A DNA stretch of 8,560 nt from Methanobacteriota archaeon (GCA_002697705.1 NZXL01000015.1:7511-16070), one strand, 5' to 3'. Shown: positions 1-6,474, numbered from the stretch's first letter. The notes: generated by a model not told the origin, from the sequence alone. Program-made: numbers and translations.

Positions 1-797
1 GCAAATACAGCACCTGCTTGAACAATAACGAAAATCAAGCCAGACAATAGTAGGAAACGGATTCTACTGAAAACTTCAATCGGAGTTGAATCAGGCGAAC
101 CTACCTCAAATAAAACCATGTGAATACCAGCGATAACCAGTGCGAAAAGACCTGCAGAAACTAAAGACACATAGATTTCTTTTAGTGTGTCAACAGATTC
201 TAATCTTGTGTCATACAATGTAGTATATTGCTCTGCTACCGTTTCCTGTTCAGCACGCATGAATTCATCAATTGGCTGACCTGCTTCGATAGAGAAAGCC
301 ATTCGGTCTAGAAAATCGGTCCATAACGGACTTGGACTTTGCTGAGCAACAATTCTTGCAGCCTCTGGTAGTGATGTATGCCACTTATCGACAAGTGTCT
401 CAATTCTCTTGACCTCTGAAGCCAATTCTCCATAATCACTCATCTGTTTTAGAATATCAAATATTGATTTTGCGCCGACTTCACCCAGAGATAAAATACC
501 CATACGTGTGATGAACATATGCATTTCTTTTTCAATACGAGTAGCCGAACGTTGCACTTCCAAAAACGGGAAAGATAGTGCTGCTAATGCCGAAATTAGT
601 GGGAATGCTAAAATCATTAAAACTCCAGCAAAACCTTGGAAAAGTGCCCCTTCCCCTAAACCTCCAGTCAGGAAAATTAGGGTTATTGCTGTAATAAGAC
701 CTATCAGGCCTGCGCCGCCAACAAATAGAATCAGGAAACGCAAAACTGGAATTTCTAAGCGACGAATGGCCACTTGCCAAATTGGCATTCTTTCCAT
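1..797 (-). CDS. flaJ: FlaJ/ArlJ archaellum membrane platform protein, 3' end cut by window edge
   Basis: Polytopic membrane core of the archaellum motor. In characterised archaella it anchors the FlaI ATPase and is the platform on which archaellins are assembled. About 265 N-terminal residues are visible. Two membrane segments lie near residues 18-45 and 53-79. A cytoplasmic helical T2SSF-type domain follows (about 88-200), with the FlaJ-like stretches MHMFITRMGILS, RIETLVDKWHTSLPEAAR and WTDFLDRMAFSIEAGQP. Two more membrane segments lie near 207-231 and 246-266. The frame is open at the left edge, so the second T2SSF half is missing from view. The start is the ATG at 797, preceded five bases upstream by a strong AGGAGGTG that overlaps the stop codon of flaI, so the two are probably translationally coupled. 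It is the last visible gene of the operon. The family call is firm; the full length is unknown. Confidence 0.95.
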   Translation of the reverse strand, partial: MERMPIWQVAIRRLEIPVLRFLILFVGGAGLIGLITAITLIFLTGGLGEGALFQGFAGVLMILAFPLISALAALSFPFLEVQRSATRIEKEMHMFITRMGILSLGEVGAKSIFDILKQMSDYGELASEVKRIETLVDKWHTSLPEAARIVAQQSPSPLWTDFLDRMAFSIEAGQPIDEFMRAEQETVAEQYTTLYDTRLESVDTLKEIYVSLVSAGLFALVIAGIHMVLFEVGSPDSTPIEVFSRIRFLLLSGLIFVIVQAGAVF

Positions 798-802
798 GAT
801 TA

Positions 803-810
803 CACCTCCT
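803..810 (-). promoter_or_regulatory. Ribosome binding site of flaJ overlapping the flaI stop
   Basis: The sense strand reads AGGAGGTG and shares two bases with the TAG stop of flaI (809-811), five bases before the flaJ ATG at 797. This suggests that ribosomes finishing flaI restart on flaJ. Confidence 0.75.
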
Positions 811-2527
811 AACTATGATTGACTCCAGTCCATGTGTCAATTGCTCTATCAAAGGACTCAAAGCCATTATTATAATAAATTCCAAGTAAATCAAAGACAT
901 CATCATAATGTGTTAAATCTCTATCCGCCATCTTTTGAAGTGATGCTGCTCTGTTAAGCATCTCATCATAGATGTCACGCTTGTTAGCAAAACCAGCCAT
1001 AGCCGCAATTTTGTTTTCCAAAAGGTGGCTTTGGAACATACCGCGGAAATAGTGCTTATCCTTGACAGGATCCCATTCGAACATACCACGAGTCAATACA
1101 CCGTCGCTGTGTTTATTGTAACCGATTACTTCGTCAATACCTGTAACACGTCTTGCGATTCCTCCACCAGGCGCTTCAACAACTTCTTGGAAAATTGCGA
1201 AATTCAAGTTGTCGAAGAAACGAATTGGAACATTGATTGGGTCACCAGTAAATCTTTGGATCATTTTTACGATTGAAGATGCGTGGAAAGTAGCGATAAC
1301 CGGGTGACCTGTCTGCATCGCTTGGAATGCTGTTGCACCCTCAACACCACGTATCTCACCGATAATGATGTATCTTGGACGACTTCTTAGAGCGGCTTTG
1401 AGCAAGTCGAACATTTCAACTCTTGATTCCTCGTTCTTTGAATCACGAGTAACAAGTCTTTGCCAAATCTTGTGCCTAACCTTAACTTCAGGAGTATCTT
1501 CTGCTGAGTAAATCTTGACATTGTGGTCAATAAATGGTAAAATTGCATTCAAAGTAGTTGTCTTACCAGATGCTGTTTCCCCGGATACCAGAACTGACAT
1601 ACCATATTCTAAGCAGATCCAGATATATGCTGCTACTTGAGTAGAAATAGTACCCCATTTGATTAGTTGGATAATTGAAATTGTTTCTTCCGCGAATTTA
1701 CGGATAGTGAATGACGGACCCAGCATAGATACGTCATCTGAAAATATGATATTGATACGCGAACCATCCAAAAGTGCACCATCAATAATTGGTTTGTTGT
1801 CTGAAACTGGACGCCCAATACGCTCGGACATCGCTCTTAGATATCTTGAGAGAATCTCTCTTTCACGGAATCGAATATTAGAAGTGACCATTCCAAACAC
1901 TTTGTGGTCCATGTGAATATGCTTTAGACCGATTGAGTGTATATCTTCCAGCATTTCATCCGAAAGAAGGGGTTCAAGCGGACCATTTTTAATTAAATCT
2001 CTAATTACGATATATTGTAGTCTTGCTCTTTGTTCTGGTGTAACAACAAGTCTCTTATCGTCCATACCGATCATTTCCCAGAATCTTCCTTGCCGACGGA
2101 CTGTTGAGCCAACCTCGCTGTCTAGCATTGTGAATCTATCAACCATTTGTTCCAGAATATTCTCAAATTCTCCATCTGTGGTAAAAGTAGGAGCTGTTGG
2201 TGCTTCTTGAAGTAATGTCTCCACTAATTCACGTCTAATGTTTTCTTCTTCTTCGCTTAACTGTGGTTCTAGTCCGAACCAAAGAATTTCTCCTCCTGCA
2301 CCATCATCATCTTCCGGAGGTTCGTAAATATGAATAAAAATAGGTTCTTTAGCAGAATAAATTAGGTTATACGGGCGTTCTTTTTTGGCATCTCGGTCTA
2401 ATGGACCATAATAAATCGGTCTAGAGCCATATCTTGATTCGAAATCACGAACCCAATCTCCAACGTGTGGAAAAGCAGCCATTACGCTGTTGAGGTCACC
2501 CTTTGCAAAACGTGGTTCATCTGGCAT
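809..2527 (-). CDS. flaI: FlaI/ArlI archaellum assembly and rotation ATPase
   Basis: Secretion-superfamily (VirB11/PilT-like) hexameric ATPase that in known archaella powers both filament assembly and rotation, bound to FlaJ, FlaH and the cytoplasmic ring. The 572 residues are close to the usual length. An N-terminal domain occupies about residues 1-225. The ATPase core carries DGSRINII near 254-261, Walker A GETASGKT at about 316-323, the acidic box SAEDTPEV at 341-348, the Walker B region YIIIGEIRG at 386-394 and the His box TGHPVIATFHA at 406-416; all key residues look intact. The frame can be extended to a TTG at 2542, but that codon directly abuts AGGAGGG (2533-2539), which is the ribosome binding site. 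The ATG at 2527 lies five bases after it and is the better start. The gene begins 11 bp after the flaH stop and ends 11 bp before flaJ. Confidence 0.97.
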   Translation of the reverse strand: MPDEPRFAKGDLNSVMAAFPHVGDWVRDFESRYGSRPIYYGPLDRDAKKERPYNLIYSAKEPIFIHIYEPPEDDDGAGGEILWFGLEPQLSEEEENIRRELVETLLQEAPTAPTFTTDGEFENILEQMVDRFTMLDSEVGSTVRRQGRFWEMIGMDDKRLVVTPEQRARLQYIVIRDLIKNGPLEPLLSDEMLEDIHSIGLKHIHMDHKVFGMVTSNIRFREREILSRYLRAMSERIGRPVSDNKPIIDGALLDGSRINIIFSDDVSMLGPSFTIRKFAEETISIIQLIKWGTISTQVAAYIWICLEYGMSVLVSGETASGKTTTLNAILPFIDHNVKIYSAEDTPEVKVRHKIWQRLVTRDSKNEESRVEMFDLLKAALRSRPRYIIIGEIRGVEGATAFQAMQTGHPVIATFHASSIVKMIQRFTGDPINVPIRFFDNLNFAIFQEVVEAPGGGIARRVTGIDEVIGYNKHSDGVLTRGMFEWDPVKDKHYFRGMFQSHLLENKIAAMAGFANKRDIYDEMLNRAASLQKMADRDLTHYDDVFDLLGIYYNNGFESFDRAIDTWTGVNHS

Positions 2528-2532
2528 TGAAT

Positions 2533-2539
2533 CCCTCCT
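2533..2539 (-). promoter_or_regulatory. Ribosome binding site of flaI, which decides its start
   Basis: The sense strand reads AGGAGGG five bases before the ATG at 2527. A TTG start at 2542 would place this site inside the coding sequence, so ATG 2527 is preferred. Confidence 0.8.
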
Positions 2540-3273
2540 CAACTTACCGCCGTAATATCAACGATGAAGCCCATGCTAGGCTCAACACGCCATCCAACAG
2601 ATGTCTGTACAGGCCCAGCGGCTCTTAAGAATCTGGTAACTACGATATTTCTCTTGAGGTCTCCACCTATGAGATTAGTCGATAAATCCAATACGACTTC
2701 AGAAGATGCTCTCATTGAATGAAGTAACTTATGATCCATTTCATCTGGGTCGACACACAACATAATTGAGCGCCCTTCAGCTGAAACCTTACGTAATCTT
2801 TGCATCATTTCAAATCTCTGAGTTTCTCCAAGCGAGTCAGGCATCAATGCACTTGCAGAATCAAGAATAATTACATCTGCTTGCTTTATTGCATCGCTGT
2901 TGAGCACTTGCTCTAAACCAACCTCTGCTTTGGATTCTGCGATAGTTCCAAATCTACTGAAAATCATTAACTGACCATCTCTAAGGTGTTCGGTGACTCC
3001 ATATCCAATAGATTCCATCTGTTCGATCCAACCTCTGGTAGTAAGTTCTGTAGTTATAACTAGAATTTTTGTACCATTCTCTAACATCCCATGAACGAGT
3101 CTTTGAGCGATTAGAGATTTACCAGCACCTACAATTCCTTGAATCACAAATAATGAACGGTTTGGAAGTCTAAGCCCCATAGTATCTGCAAGTGAATCAG
3201 TTTCTACATCAAATGGGAAACCATCCTCGACAGGCTTGTGAGGGATAAATAGTGGGTCTTCTTCAGACGGCAT
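2539..3273 (-). CDS. flaH: FlaH/ArlH RecA/KaiC-like ATP-binding protein
   Basis: Partner of FlaI in the archaellum motor. In characterised species FlaH is a RecA/KaiC-fold protein that binds ATP, forms a ring and regulates FlaI. The 244 residues match the family length. The Walker A motif GIVGAGKS is at about 46-53 and a Walker B strand VIILDSAS at about 134-141, in which the usual catalytic glutamate after the aspartate is replaced by serine, as is common for FlaH. There is no membrane segment, so it is cytoplasmic. The start is the ATG at 3273, inside the last 11 bp of flaG. Its Shine-Dalgarno (3279-3289) is part of the flaG coding sequence, which suggests coupled translation and matched amounts of FlaG and FlaH. 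The TGA stop at 2539-2541 is followed 11 bp later by flaI. Confidence 0.95.
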   Translation of the reverse strand: MPSEEDPLFIPHKPVEDGFPFDVETDSLADTMGLRLPNRSLFVIQGIVGAGKSLIAQRLVHGMLENGTKILVITTELTTRGWIEQMESIGYGVTEHLRDGQLMIFSRFGTIAESKAEVGLEQVLNSDAIKQADVIILDSASALMPDSLGETQRFEMMQRLRKVSAEGRSIMLCVDPDEMDHKLLHSMRASSEVVLDLSTNLIGGDLKRNIVVTRFLRAAGPVQTSVGWRVEPSMGFIVDITAVS

Positions 3274-3763
3274 TTAGCCTCACCTCCTCGGTTACAATAG
3301 TCTCTCCGGAGTATCCACCAACATCAATAGAAATTGCTAGTACTGTCAGTGATATTTCAGTATCATCAGCAAATCCCCAAGCACCGGACATTTCTACTTC
3401 AAGTAGTTGGCCAGAAGCCCAAGTAGTTCCTGCTGGAAGTACTATCGTAGTGGTTTCAGAATCCGGCACAATCTCGCCATTTAACTGAATGAATAATGAT
3501 GATTCATCAAGTTCATATTCACCTGTATTTTGTAGATAGAAGGTAATTGTTTCATCAGTAGGTAAGGTGTCATCATATTCCACATTGGATAAATCTCCAG
3601 CAAACGCCATTTGAGTATTTGTATCCGCTTCATCTCCTCGACGTTGTTGGTCAAAGGAAGTCGCCATTTCACCCCATTGTGAAATCAAAACTGCTGAAAC
3701 GCCACCAGACACTAAAAGTGCTGTTGCAAGCAAAATGAATGATGAAGCCCCACCGTCTGCCAT
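3263..3763 (-). CDS. flaG: FlaG/ArlG archaellum stator-like membrane protein
   Basis: Single-span membrane protein with a pseudoperiplasmic beta-sandwich; in known archaella FlaG forms filaments and pairs with FlaF to anchor the motor to the S-layer. The 166 residues show an N-terminal hydrophobic helix at about 7-29, a polar linker at 30-70, and a beta domain whose ITFYLQNTGEYELDESSLFI stretch (about 73-92) is the typical FlaG/FlaF 'NTG' strand-turn signature. No N-X-S/T sequon is present. The ATG at 3763 is preceded by GAGGTG at 3770-3775. The gene starts 10 bp after flaF and overlaps flaH by 11 bp; its last codons contain the flaH ribosome binding site and end the protein in EEVRLNAV. FlaF and FlaG are related; I assign this one to FlaG by position and by the shorter canonical domain. 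Confidence 0.88.
   Translation of the reverse strand: MADGGASSFILLATALLVSGGVSAVLISQWGEMATSFDQQRRGDEADTNTQMAFAGDLSNVEYDDTLPTDETITFYLQNTGEYELDESSLFIQLNGEIVPDSETTTIVLPAGTTWASGQLLEVEMSGAWGFADDTEISLTVLAISIDVGGYSGETIVTEEVRLNAV
3279..3289 (-). promoter_or_regulatory. Ribosome binding site of flaH embedded in the end of flaG
   Basis: The sense strand reads GAGGAGGTGAG before the flaH ATG at 3273 and encodes EEVR in FlaG. It is identical to the site at 7688-7698, and both gene pairs overlap by 11 bp. Confidence 0.75.
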
Positions 3764-3773
3764 GAATTACACC

Positions 3774-4415
3774 TCAGTCTAGAGCCCTCGCCAAATTATA
3801 TCCATGAGAAGAAACGGCCATTGTATCGAAAGTCGAGGAACCAAATCCTCTCCATTCAATACTGACTGTTTCTCCAGAGTACCAATTTGAGGTCACTCCT
3901 GTAGTCAGTATATCCATAGTTCTAGCATTTGTTCCATCAACAAAGAACCATACTTCTTCTTGTGGAAGAGTTACTGGACCATTATTGGTCACATTGGTAT
4001 GTATGACTGTTCCCAAAGTTGCAACTATATTAGCGGGAGATGTAATTCCTGGTTGTGGACCATCAATCTGAATAGTTGGAGGGGACGAGTAATTACCATG
4101 ACTGGTGATTGTCACGGGATTAACTATTCCTCCTGTACTATTTACACTGAAAGTCGCTGAAAAACCGCCGGCCACTGCTGTACTTAGCGTACCTGCTGTG
4201 TAACCTGCGCCAGAATCTACAATTGTCAAACTAACAACTGCTCCTTCCCATATTGTAGCATCATCAATTGTGAATGAAGGTAACGGATCATTGGCCGAAT
4301 CAAGAGCATCTAATGATGAATCCATCCTAACATCTAATGTGGTAATTGCTAAAGCAAAAACTACCATTAGGGATGTACCCACTATTAGTCCTCCTATTCC
4401 GACCGATGCGCCCAT
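3774..4415 (-). CDS. flaF: FlaF/ArlF archaellum stator-like protein with an inserted beta-repeat domain
   Basis: FlaF is a single-span protein whose outside beta-sandwich binds S-layer protein in characterised archaea. This copy has 213 residues, longer than the roughly 130-170 typical of the family. The N-terminal helix (about 8-28) begins MGASVGIGGLIVG, like other FlaF proteins. The canonical beta domain resumes at about 138 with TVIHTNVTNNGPVTL, EEVWFFVDG and YSGETVSIEW. Between about 58 and 137 lies extra sequence with two imperfect GYT/PPT units (SGAGYTAGTL, then SHGNYSSPPTIQI), resembling the 'GSGYTSAPTV' repeats found in phage tail and surface proteins. There are three N-glycosylation sequons (N92, N108, N141). 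The frame extends to a GTG at 4427, but that codon overlaps the Shine-Dalgarno at 4424-4430; the ATG at 4415 is nine bases past GAGGTG and one base after the upstream stop. Confidence 0.88.
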   Translation of the reverse strand: MGASVGIGGLIVGTSLMVVFALAITTLDVRMDSSLDALDSANDPLPSFTIDDATIWEGAVVSLTIVDSGAGYTAGTLSTAVAGGFSATFSVNSTGGIVNPVTITSHGNYSSPPTIQIDGPQPGITSPANIVATLGTVIHTNVTNNGPVTLPQEEVWFFVDGTNARTMDILTTGVTSNWYSGETVSIEWRGFGSSTFDTMAVSSHGYNLARALD

Positions 4416-4416
4416 T

Positions 4417-5274
4417 TCACTCTTCACCTCGAAGATTCTTTACTTCGCGCCAAGATGTAACTAAGGCAGAGAAAGTAAGCAACTCTCGATGAGAGAGGTG
4501 GTCTTCCAATGCCTCTTCTGTTTCTCCTGGGGAAGCAAGTTGAACAATTGCCAAAACCGAATTACCTTCATCACTGGATAGCATACCTGAATTGATAGCC
4601 TTCTGCGCAAAACTAACTGCTGCCATTCCAGACATATTGTCTAGAAGAAGTGCTGCAATTGTTGGCGCTCCAACTTGGTTTGCCTGAGTCGTTGGTCCCG
4701 ATGAAGGGGCGACTAGGAAAGGGTTGGCTGCTAGTGCTTGAGCTTCGTAAAGTTCCACTAAAGGCGCTTCATCCTCACCTTTGAGACGTTCTACACCTCC
4801 GCTAGTGATTACTTCACCATCAGATGTTACAATTCTATCTCCAACGTATCCGTCAACATCATCTCCTTCAGAAATTATCTCTCCATCTTCACCGATTTTC
4901 GGTGCGTTTGGATTAATAGAGATTCCTTCTTCGATACGGACTTCAACCATCCTTAGTACATCCTCGACCATGTCGAGGCGACTACTGATCAGTCTCTCAA
5001 GTCCTGAAGTGTCGACTTGTGCATTGACAGTAGCAGGTTGCGCTGCAACAGGATTCATGCTAGAAGCAACTGTTGGAACACTACCAATACTGTTCAATTT
5101 TGCTCTTGTCGGACCTGGGGATATCGTCCATGCATCTTCCTCACTCAGTTCTCCCTCTTCAGGGAGAGGCACCTGTTCGATGGCAACATTTGCCATTATC
5201 TTCAAGCGTTCTTCACTAAGTTCGGCGTCTGCATCTCTGATATTTCCCGAGTTATTTCCAAATGGCCAAGCCAT
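4417..5274 (-). CDS. Divergent FlaD/FlaE-type (FlaCE domain) archaellum cytoplasmic protein
   Basis: Probable counterpart of FlaC/FlaD/FlaE, the cytoplasmic ring proteins around the euryarchaeal motor that connect to chemotaxis adaptors. The 285 residues have no membrane segment or signal peptide. An acidic, flexible N-terminus is followed by a helix at about 91-117 (GLERLISSRLDMVEDVLRMV), an acidic linker with two related DGE(I/V)I units (about 130-157), and a C-terminal alpha-helical domain at about 202-280. The C-terminal stretches INSGMLSSDEGNSVLAI and EDHLSHRELLTFSALV resemble the 'GWISEEV' and 'EDH..SL..I' parts of FlaD/E, but similarity is weak and partly inferred from position between the archaellins and flaF. 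Only one such gene is present and no separate flaC is seen. The start is the ATG at 5274 behind AAGGAGGT; an upstream extension to 5316 would run through the ribosome binding site and a hairpin. Confidence 0.72.
   Translation of the reverse strand: MAWPFGNNSGNIRDADAELSEERLKIMANVAIEQVPLPEEGELSEEDAWTISPGPTRAKLNSIGSVPTVASSMNPVAAQPATVNAQVDTSGLERLISSRLDMVEDVLRMVEVRIEEGISINPNAPKIGEDGEIISEGDDVDGYVGDRIVTSDGEVITSGGVERLKGEDEAPLVELYEAQALAANPFLVAPSSGPTTQANQVGAPTIAALLLDNMSGMAAVSFAQKAINSGMLSSDEGNSVLAIVQLASPGETEEALEDHLSHRELLTFSALVTSWREVKNLRGEE
4424..4430 (-). promoter_or_regulatory. Ribosome binding site of flaF, which decides its start
   Basis: The sense strand reads GAGGTGA inside the end of the flaD/E-type gene. 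It overlaps the alternative GTG start (4427) and lies at a good distance from the ATG at 4415. Confidence 0.7.
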
Positions 5275-5280
5275 TGTAGT

Positions 5281-5288
5281 ACCTCCTT
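5281..5288 (-). promoter_or_regulatory. Ribosome binding site of the flaD/E-type gene, touching a hairpin
   Basis: The sense strand reads AAGGAGGT six bases before the ATG at 5274. Its first three bases form the base of the hairpin at 5286-5317, so folding could influence access to it. It fixes the start at 5274. Confidence 0.75.
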
Positions 5289-5317
5289 GCCGTCGAGAAT
5301 AAATCCTCAACAGCAAG
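5286..5317 (-). promoter_or_regulatory. Intergenic RNA stem-loop between flaB2 and the flaD/E-type gene
   Basis: On the sense (minus) strand CUUGCUGUUGAG pairs with CUCGACGGCAAG across an eight-base loop, giving a 12-bp stem with no bulge. Two of the pairs are G-U, so the complementary strand would carry two A-C mismatches, which favours a role in the operon's own mRNA. It starts five bases after the second archaellin stop. No U-tract follows, so it is not a standard archaeal terminator. Likely roles, by inference, are stabilising the upstream archaellin mRNA against 3' decay, serving as a processing point, or damping translation of the motor genes. Confidence 0.65.
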
Positions 5318-5322
5318 CAACA

Positions 5323-5889
5323 TCAGATAATTGGTGAGCCGTCTTGAGCATTGTTGATTGTCAAAGTCTCGTAAGTAGTTCCACCCTTCTCAACGTGCAA
5401 GAACAATGTTGCAGCTGGAGGAGATTGTCCGTTAACACCTGCGGCAGTACAAACACCAGGAGCAATCATGATCTTGTAAGCGTTTTGAACTGTCATTTGT
5501 CCATCACCGCCAGCAAATCCAGCTGTGGATTGAAGTTGTACATCATTAGCAGTTAATTGGTTAGTCTCATAACCAATACCAACATTACAGAACAATTGGT
5601 ATGATACATCAATAGTATTGATTGCATCGCTACCTGCACCAAGTCTAACGTATAGTATGTACTGACCGGTGTTTTGGACATATCCTGCTTGAACGGTAAT
5701 CTTACCAGATAGTTCATCAGCTGTATCATCACCAGTTCTTTGAGCATTTTGCTGTAGTTTTTCAGCAGTTTGTACAATAACGGCAGATGCTACTGCTGCA
5801 ACTAGAATTAGAGAAATGAATACAATCATTGCACCAATACCGATAGCAGCCCAGTTGTCGTTAACTTGAGTTTCGTTATTAGACTTCAA
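5323..5889 (-). CDS. flaB2: Archaellin 2 (archaeal flagellin, FlaB/ArlB)
   Basis: Structural subunit of the archaellum filament, made as a prearchaellin and cut by a FlaK/PibD peptidase. The 188 residues have a class III signal peptide; the family rule (Gly at +3) puts the cut after A14, giving a mature protein starting [16 protein letters not shown]. The hydrophobic assembly helix runs to about residue 45, then [11 protein letters not shown], as in archaeal flagellins. The remainder is a beta-rich outer domain with cysteines at 101 and 147. No N-X-S/T sequon lies in the mature part. The start codon is TTG at 5889, overlapping the flaB1 stop by four bases (TTGA), with GGTGAT three bases upstream; no in-frame ATG exists before the hydrophobic core. 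The 5' third is closely similar to flaB1 while the outer domains have diverged. Confidence 0.93.
   Translation of the reverse strand: MKSNNETQVNDNWAAIGIGAMIVFISLILVAAVASAVIVQTAEKLQQNAQRTGDDTADELSGKITVQAGYVQNTGQYILYVRLGAGSDAINTIDVSYQLFCNVGIGYETNQLTANDVQLQSTAGFAGGDGQMTVQNAYKIMIAPGVCTAAGVNGQSPPAATLFLHVEKGGTTYETLTINNAQDGSPII
5822..5841. repeat. Archaellin 5'-end direct repeat, copy 2
   Basis: Twenty identical bases also occur at 6349-6368. They encode GIGAMIV of the archaellin assembly helix and mark the best-conserved part of a tandem flaB duplication, a possible site for recombination between the two genes. Confidence 0.8.
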
Positions 5890-6422
5890 ATAATCACCGC
5901 CCCTGTTGCAGTAGATGCGCCATAGTTCATTACTTCATATGTGAAACCAGCGTTTCCTGCTTGGAACATCAAGTAATGTGCAGTATTTGCTGAGTGTCCA
6001 CAAGTAACTAAATTTAGTTGTATCTCATATATTTCACCTGGGTCAAGTGTTGCTGTTGCTGTTGTACTAACCGGTTGAGAAGCCGTCATATCATTGGCAT
6101 CAGTTCCAGCCTGACATACTATATTCCAAACTGCATCAGCAGGTACTACAGACTCAGAGCCTGGGGCTAATTCGAATGTTACTCGAATTGTGGCACCACC
6201 AGAAATTACAGCGCTTAATGGCATAATCTTACTTGCCATTTGCTGTTGTGTCTGGTCACCTGTTGTTTGTGCATTCTGTTGCAACTTTTCAGCAGTCTGA
6301 ATAATGACCGCTGAAGCCACAGCTGCTACAAGAATTAGCGCAATGAACACAATCATTGCACCAATACCCATGGCAGCGACAGTATCGCTATTTTCGTTCT
6401 TTATTTCTTTATTATTTTTCAT
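5886..6422 (-). CDS. flaB1: Archaellin 1 (archaeal flagellin, FlaB/ArlB)
   Basis: First filament subunit gene of the operon. The 178 residues begin with a Lys/Asn-rich leader. The Gly(+3) rule predicts cleavage after A16, leaving [16 protein letters not shown] as the assembly helix, which continues to about residue 47 with [11 protein letters not shown]. The outer domain (about 65-178) is rich in beta-prone Thr, Ala and Val and has two cysteines (103, 141) that may form a disulfide. No basic residue sits directly before the cleavage site and no N-glycosylation sequon is present. The ATG at 6422 lies seven bases after GGTGA (6430-6434) in an A-rich leader. It ends in an overlap with flaB2, so both archaellins are probably made from one message by coupled translation. 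Which of the two is the major filament subunit cannot be told from sequence. Confidence 0.94.
   Translation of the reverse strand: MKNNKEIKNENSDTVAAMGIGAMIVFIALILVAAVASAVIIQTAEKLQQNAQTTGDQTQQQMASKIMPLSAVISGGATIRVTFELAPGSESVVPADAVWNIVCQAGTDANDMTASQPVSTTATATLDPGEIYEIQLNLVTCGHSANTAHYLMFQAGNAGFTYEVMNYGASTATGAVII
5893..5898 (-). promoter_or_regulatory. Ribosome binding site supporting the TTG start of archaellin 2
   Basis: The sense strand reads GGTGAT, complementary to the end of archaeal 16S rRNA, three bases before TTG at 5889 and inside the end of flaB1. It supports TTG as the real start. Confidence 0.6.
6349..6368. repeat. Archaellin 5'-end direct repeat, copy 1
   Basis: Identical over 20 bases to 5822-5841, at the same codon positions of the preceding archaellin gene; it reflects the tandem duplication of flaB. 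Confidence 0.8.
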
Positions 6423-6450
6423 ATTTTTTTCACCTTTTTTGTTTTTTTCT
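6423..6450 (-). promoter_or_regulatory. A-rich leader and ribosome binding site of archaellin 1
   Basis: The sense strand is nearly all purine, with three runs of six or more A and a GGTGA at 6430-6434, directly before the ATG at 6422. The first codons are also A-rich. Such a stretch should be unstructured and favour strong initiation, fitting a highly expressed filament protein. This is inference from composition. Confidence 0.5.
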
Positions 6451-6453
6451 CGT

Positions 6454-6474
6454 CCTCCCGCTCCTTGCGGGTGG
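6454..6474 (-). promoter_or_regulatory. GC-rich hairpin upstream of the archaellin genes
   Basis: The sense strand reads CCACCCGC-AAGGA-GCGGGAGG (split here by arm and loop). CCCGC pairs with GCGGG, an A-A mismatch follows, then CC pairs with GG. It lies between the end of the coiled-coil/Ig-like gene and flaB1. A-tracts, not U-tracts, follow it on the sense strand, so it is not a typical terminator. It could mark a processed or protected 5' end of the archaellin message. Confidence 0.5.

Noticed and set aside
508..822. Plus-strand open frames opposite flaJ and elsewhere (also 4781-5302, 5017-5337, 1659-1916)
   Set aside because: They lie antisense to well-supported genes and their translations show no recognisable domain; they follow from codon composition of the real genes.
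2528..2542. TTG start of flaI at 2542
   Set aside because: It would place the AGGAGGG ribosome binding site inside the gene; the ATG at 2527 has that site five bases upstream.
4416..4427. GTG start of flaF at 4427
   Set aside because: The GTG overlaps the GAGGTGA site; ATG 4415 gives the typical FlaF N-terminus.
6454..6474. GC-rich hairpin as a rho-independent-style terminator
   Set aside because: On the sense strand it is followed by A-tracts, not U-tracts. On the plus strand the T-tracts lie before it. No plus-strand gene needs a terminator here.
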